Origin: Cacajao melanocephalus
Taxonomy: Eukaryota > Chordata > Mammalia > Primates > Pitheciidae
Assembly (NCBI GenBank): GCA_963573385.1
Contig: CAUYLG010071247.1
Coordinates: 1 to 64,000, forward strand
DNA length: 64,000 nt
Direction of reading: 5' to 3'
In this document: positions 26,701 to 64,000 of the stretch, in pieces
How positions within the stretch are numbered: position 1 is the stretch's first letter
Layout: every line of letters starts with the position of its first letter
The notes under the pieces: generated by a model
The model's input: the letters and a program-made list of their open reading frames with translations, nothing else
The model's database searches: none
Told to the model about the DNA's origin: nothing
Program-made: the position numbers and the translations under genes

Positions 26701-26706
26701 AATAAA
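26701..26706 (+). terminator. MEA1 poly(A) signal
   Basis: AATAAA 215 bases after the MEA1 stop codon, the first such hexamer downstream. Confidence 0.85.
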
Positions 26707-27655
26707 GCACCCTATGTACACAGCCAAAAGCCACACTGCCTGTGCCCCTGGAACCTGGGTTCAGCCCTCCTCAGTCCCTTGCCCCTCCAGGGTACCTACA
26801 AGGGACAAGAGAGGGCCTGCCCAGCATAGCACAAACAAGGAAATAAATAGGTGTTGCCAGGAGCCATGCTTGGGGCATTGCTCCCTGCTTCCTTCTTTCT
26901 AGTTTTGGGAAAGCAGTCAGCCCCAGGGTGGTCCCTTCCATGTCTGTGATCCCAGGGCTGCTGCTCACCAAAGACGGCATGGGGTAAGGTGTTTGTTCAT
27001 CCCTCCCTGGGCCCACCTAGTCCATCTGGGCCCTATATTCATCAGTTATTGTCCACAGCCTATACTTTTCTCCTTTTGACCTCCCTTGGTCAGGCATGGG
27101 GTAAGAGGAAATAATACAACCCTATCTGCCAGCACATGGCTGGGGCTGGGGGGGTGCCTATTTGTGCTGCAGGGGGTTGGCTTCCCTCCAGCTACTCCAG
27201 GGGCCAATGGGGCTTGCCTAACTTTGGTGAGAATAATCTCCTGCTGTTCCCTACATGCCTCTGCAGTGGAGAGAGAGGAGGGGAGACACCTGGCGTTCAA
27301 ATGAGGATGAAGGGAAGAATAGAGGAGCATATGTATTCCTGTGTATACTTCTCAGAGCAGCCTCAGGTAGCTGTGGATGAGGAGCAGGTAGGGGACAGGC
27401 ATCCCCAGGTTGTCTGAGCACTGAGCATCTTAGTGCTCAGCCTGTATTAGCCACAAGGAGGCATGAACACCTTTTGGGGAGAAGAGGGACCACTCTGGGG
27501 GTGTCCCTGCTTCAACTGCCCACATCCCCCTCCCTAGAGTAGCTAGAGAAATGCTGCCTTCCCCCAAGTCAGCCAGTAGGGAGCAGAGTGTGGAGGGCCG
27601 GGGCAGTGTCCCAGGGCTGAGTGGGCTGTGGCCCTGTGGTAGGAAGGTGAGGGGG

Positions 27656-51418
<23,763 letters not shown>

Positions 51419-52349
51419 CTCCGCCCGTCCGGACCCGGCCCGTCTCCTGCGGCCCCGCTCCGGCTCCGGCTTTGCTCGGCCGCACTCGGCCCGCTCGGCG
51501 TCTCTTCGCCACCGCCTGCGCGCTGCGCCCGGGTCGAGCGGTGCCTGCGCCTCCAATTGGCCCGAACTCCTACAAAACTGCCTGACAACCAGGCGCCGCC
51601 TCCTCGGATTGGTCATTGGAGCCAAGCTGCTTCCTTTTTTTTCTCATTGGAAAGAAATAGTACAAACCGCCAGGGTTCGGCTATCAGAATTGGCTGAAGT
51701 GGGTGGTCCCGCCCTAAAGTGGGTCGAGCTTAGCGAAGGAGGTGGGGCTAAAGGGAAACCCAAGCTTGGCTAGGAGTGCTGCACTTCAGCGTCCGCTGTG
51801 CGTCGTCCTCGGCCATTCTTCGCGGCGCTGGGAGCCCTGCTCCTTCCTTCTAAAGTGGCTCTCACACTTTGCTCACTCTGCTACCCTGCCCAGTTCGAAT
51901 TGGAGGAAGGAAGCCCTAATACGGAGGGCACCTTTCTTCACTGGGGTAAAGTAGCCCTAATTGCAGATGCAAAATTGGTGGCAGAAGCTCCCAGGGACCT
52001 TCCAAGACACCCGCCTCCCTAGACAGGAGTTGCAGAGGAGCAAAGAGAAAGCCTGGCAGGGCTAGGACCTGGGCGAAATCAGATGAAAATCCCTGGTTTG
52101 GTGCAACTTTATGAAGAGAGTCCCCGTTCCTACTGCAAGTGTGCTGGGCTTGGAGAACCAGCTAGATTTGAGCAGTTGGGAACGCAGTGGAAAATCAACT
52201 TCATTGTTGAGTTTCTCAGGAAATCCATCCCTTACTTGCCACCCTGCCCAAGCCAATGCTCTAATGGATAAGGCTCTGTTCATGCCCACAAGGAGTTCGA
52301 AGTCTGGTGAATCACAGACGTGTATAAACAGGATTAAGATAGAATGTAA

Positions 52350-55690
<3,341 letters not shown>

Positions 55691-55699
55691 AGTTTTTGG

Positions 55700-57089
<1,390 letters not shown>

Positions 57090-57090
<1 letters not shown>

Positions 57091-57147
57091 TGTGTGTGTG
57101 TGTGTATATATATATACACATACACACATACACACACACACACATAC
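57090..57147. repeat. (TG)n(TA)n(CA)n microsatellite, self-complementary
   Basis: The order TG run, TATATA, then ACACATACACAC makes the stretch nearly its own reverse complement. It lies 10 bases from the larger inverted repeat. Confidence 0.85.
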
Positions 57148-57259
57148 ATCACTTTATTAACAATAAAGATGTTGACACTGTACCATAAAAAATAAACGAG
57201 TTTGCAGTACTATAAATATATATATTTATATATATATATATATTTATATATATATAAAT

Positions 57260-57299
<40 letters not shown>

Positions 57300-57300
57300 T

Positions 57301-58868
<1,568 letters not shown>

Positions 58869-60440
58869 TTTAAAATATTTTTTTGAGACAGAGTCTCGTT
58901 CCAGGCCCAGGCTGGAGTGCAGTGGCGCTATCTCGGCTCACTGCAACCTCCGCGTCCTGGGCTTAAGCGATTCTCCTGCTTCAGCCTCCTGAGTAGCTGG
59001 AATTACAGGTGCCTGCCACCACGCCTGGCTATTTTTTTGTATTTTTAGTAGAGACGGGGTTGCTCCATGTTGGCCAGGCTGGTCTCAAACTCCTGGCCTC
59101 AAGCAGTCCACCCACCTCGGCCTCCCAAAGTGCTGGGATTACAGGCATGAGCCACTGCACACAGCCCCTTATAATGGGTAAATCTAATAGTTTTCATATA
59201 TTTGTCTTTCAAATTTTCAGGAATGTATAACGTACAAAAAGAAGACTGCCTCAGCCAGGCACGGTGGCTCACGCCTGTAATCACAGCGCTTTGGGAGGCT
59301 GAGATGGGTGGATCATCTGAGGTCAGGAGTTCGAGACCAGCCTGACCAACATAGTGAAACCCCATCTCTACTAAAAATACAAAAAAATTAGCTAGGTGTG
59401 GTGGCAGGCACCTGTAATCCCAGCTACTCAGGAGGTTGAGGCTGGAGAATTGCTTGAACTCAGGAGGCGGAAGTTGAGGTGAGCCGAGACAGGGTCATTG
59501 CACTCTAGCCTGGGCAAGGAGAGTGAAACTCTGTCTCAGAAAAAAAAAAAAAGAGTTTGGGCGCAGTGGCTCATGCCTGTAATCCCTGCATTTTGGGAGG
59601 CTGAGGCCAGCAAATCACAAGTTCAGGAGATCGAGAGCATCTGGCTAACATGAAACCCCGTCTCTACTAAAAAATACAAAAATTAGCCAGGTGTGGTGGT
59701 GTGCGCCTATAGTCCTATCTACTTGGGAGGCAAAGGCAGAACTGCTTGAACCCGGGAGTTGGGGGTTGCAGTGAGCCGAGATTGCGCCACTGCACTCTAG
59801 CCTGGCAGACAGAGGGTCCATCTCAAAAAAAATTTAAAAATTAAAAAAAAGAAAGGACATGATAGTTCATACCTGTAATCCTAGCACTTTTGAAGGCTGA
59901 GGCCTGAGATTCTCTTCAGACTAGGAGTTCGAGACTAGCCTGGGCAACACAGAGAAACTCTGTCCCTACAAAAAATAAAAAATTAGGCCAGGCTCAGTGG
60001 CTCATGCCTGTAATCCCGGCACTTTGGGAGGCTTAGGCAGGTGGATCACTTGAGCCCAGGAGTCGGAGACCAGCCTGACCAACATGGTGAAACCCAGTCT
60101 CTACTAAAAATAAAAAGTTAGCTGGGTGTGGTGGCACATGGGTGTGGTAATCTCAGCTACTTGGGAGCTGAGGCAGGAGAATCTTTGAATCTAGGAAGCG
60201 GAGATTGCAGTGAGCTGAGATGGCACCACTGCACTCCGGCCTGGGCAACAAGACAGAAACTCCGTCTCAAAAACTAAAAATTAGTTGGGCATGGTGGCAT
60301 GTGCCTGTGGTCTCAGCTACAGCTACTCGGGAAGCTGAGGTAGGAGATCACTTGAGCCTGGAATGTGGAGGCTGCACTGAACCGTGATTGTGCCACTACA
60401 CTTCAACCTGGATGACAGAGTAGGACCCTGTCTCCAAAAA
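58869..60440. mobile_element. Alu cluster upstream of PEX6
   Basis: Antisense copy 58869-59165; + copies at 59254-59555, 59556-59845, 59850-59985 (partial), 59992-60272 and 60275-60442 (partial). Confidence 0.9.
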
Positions 60441-60444
60441 AAAA

Positions 60445-61099
60445 GGAAATGTGGCTTACCACTAGCTGAGTGGCTTGTACAGAACAGTGGAGATGAAGAT
60501 AAGGATGGAATCTAAGTAACAGCACAGGCAGGAAGTTGACTGTCGGTCAACTCCTTTCCTTCTGCCTGCTCTGCTGCCTGCCCCTCTCTAGGATAGAAAG
60601 TGAATGGGTTTCCAGTCTGCAAGGATTTGAGGGGTGAAAAAAGGAAGCTGCTTTGTCTTCAACTCAAGTTTGGTGGGAGTAAAACAAACTGAACAATAAA
60701 CAGGGCAAAAAGTGCTGGAACATGGGTTCTGTGCAAGATATGCTGGAACATGTATGGCGGCACCAAGCACTTCAGGGCTGTATGAATCACATCTAGTAAT
60801 TCACTCAGCAGCCACTATATACCTATAAGCAAGGGTGAGACAGTTTTCTAATCCTGCTACTCCCTCCTGCAACCTTTCCTGCAACCTTCAAAGCTCACAG
60901 TTCCACAGGGGAAACTGTAGGAGTTCCGCAGAGGAGCGGACTCCTTCCTAAACATTTCACCTAGAGCTCCCAGCACTGCGCCCAGTCATCCCTGGTATGC
61001 TGACCATTCATCAGTCAATAAACAGTTACCTACACGCTACAGGGCAAGATAGCTGAGAGGACATTACTCCCTTAGAAGGCAAAGATAAATCCCGGTAAG

Positions 61100-61100
<1 letters not shown>
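60445..61100. other. Unique intergenic stretch upstream of PEX6
   Basis: No young repeat or convincing gene recognised. A 60-residue minus-strand frame at 60588-60770 has no recognised similarity. Confidence 0.5.
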
Positions 61101-62240
<1,140 letters not shown>

Positions 62241-62467
62241 TAAAGGACTGAGGTCAGGAGTGCTTCCTCTTCCTTATACCTACTTCTGTGTCTTAGGTAA
62301 ATTGGAAGACTAGAGCCTTAGCATTTAGGATCCGTGCTCCATATTATCTTGGACTTTGAGCATAATGTTTACTTATTTATTTATTTATTTATATTTTTTA
62401 AGCTCCCCAATACAGAGACAGAGGGAGGGGGATTCCAAAGACAAAAAAGGAAACTCCCTGAACATAA

Positions 62468-63073
<606 letters not shown>

Positions 63074-63169
63074 CTACTCAATGGAATTAGTTTATTGAAT
63101 TGCTACAATATATTCAATATTGTGCTTTATAATATGGAGGATGATGTCTCTGTGCTTTTGCTTATGCTT

Positions 63170-63480
63170 ATCTTTGACTTCAAATTGTTTCCTATTCTTC
63201 TAGCCTCATCTGTTAAAATCCTATCTTCCTTTCCCTCAAGAGCCATCTAAAGATGACAACTTTGTCACAAAGCCTTTCATGATCTCGCAGCCACAAATTT
63301 AGCACTTCCTCCTATAGCATTTTCTATCTTTTTAATGACATTTATTTTATTCTATCTTGTTATATTACATAATCTGTCTAATCCCCAATTATATATTGTA
63401 AATACCTTGAAGGAAAGGAGTCTCTATTATCTTTGGTGCCTGGGGTTTAATTTAAATATTTTATTAAATACATCCAAGGG
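63170..63480. repeat. Possible L2-type remnant in PEX6 intron 1
   Basis: Words such as ttgtaaataccttgaaggaa and TCTTTGGTGCCTGGGGTTTAAT recall the L2 3' end. Weak. Confidence 0.4.
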
Positions 63481-63617
63481 AAGTTTTTGGTTTCTGCCTT
63501 TACTTCAAGAAGAAAGTTGTAGAACAGATAATAGTTGTTCCATTTTCATGGGTTACTGAGTAAAGAGGCACCAGTTCACCATAACAGACATAAGAGTGAT
63601 AAAAAAATAAACCTTCA

Positions 63618-64000
<383 letters not shown>

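Noticed and set aside
60588..60770. 60-codon minus-strand frame upstream of PEX6
   Set aside because: Short, not similar to any family I recognise, no promoter or splice context.

Overview
The window is primate nuclear DNA. It is packed with full-length dimeric Alu elements, carries a 7SL-derived retrocopy, and its genes have GT-AG introns. The gene set and order match the segment of human chromosome 6p21.1 holding CUL7, RRP36, KLHDC3, MEA1, PPP2R5D and PEX6, read opposite to the chromosome numbering. Several residues (mainly in RRP36, CUL7 and MEA1, plus a 600-residue rather than 602-residue PPP2R5D) differ from the human proteins as I remember them. The source may therefore be another catarrhine primate; I cannot settle the species without alignment.

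Layout: (1) 1-7075, the 3' half of CUL7 on + (15 coding exon segments, 864 codons before the stop), a cullin-RING scaffold. (2) 7.1-12.3 kb, intergenic, with a 7SL RNA retrocopy bounded by a perfect 16-bp target-site duplication, plus Alus. (3) 12.4-18.0 kb, RRP36 on - (7 coding exons, 256 aa), a nucleolar rRNA-processing factor, with an unusual (TG)n/50-bp-core minisatellite in its last intron. (4) 18.4-24.8 kb, KLHDC3 on - (10 coding exons, 382 aa), a Kelch-repeat CUL2 substrate receptor. (5) A CpG-rich divergent promoter at 24.6-25.1 kb, then MEA1 on + (3 coding exons, 173 aa). (6) 26.6-51.6 kb, PPP2R5D on - (16 coding exons, 600 aa), the delta B56 regulatory subunit of PP2A; its 3' end meets and probably overlaps the MEA1 3' end. 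(7) 51.7-61.1 kb, Alu-dense intergenic DNA with a decayed PYURF/PIGY bicistronic retrocopy whose end is an AT-rich inverted repeat. (8) 61353-62234, first coding exon of PEX6 on +, followed by intron 1 to the window end.

All six genes are housekeeping-type loci with GC-rich, TATA-less starts; the genes are not functionally one pathway, although CUL7 and KLHDC3 both belong to the cullin-RING ubiquitin system. Coding exons were placed by reading splice sites and checking that phases join: the summed lengths are exact multiples of three for RRP36, KLHDC3, MEA1 and PPP2R5D, and the CUL7 part closes in frame. I found no CRISPR array, prokaryotic operon or intact viral gene. The most unusual structures are the PYURF/PIGY retrocopy with its hairpin end and the RRP36 intronic minisatellite.
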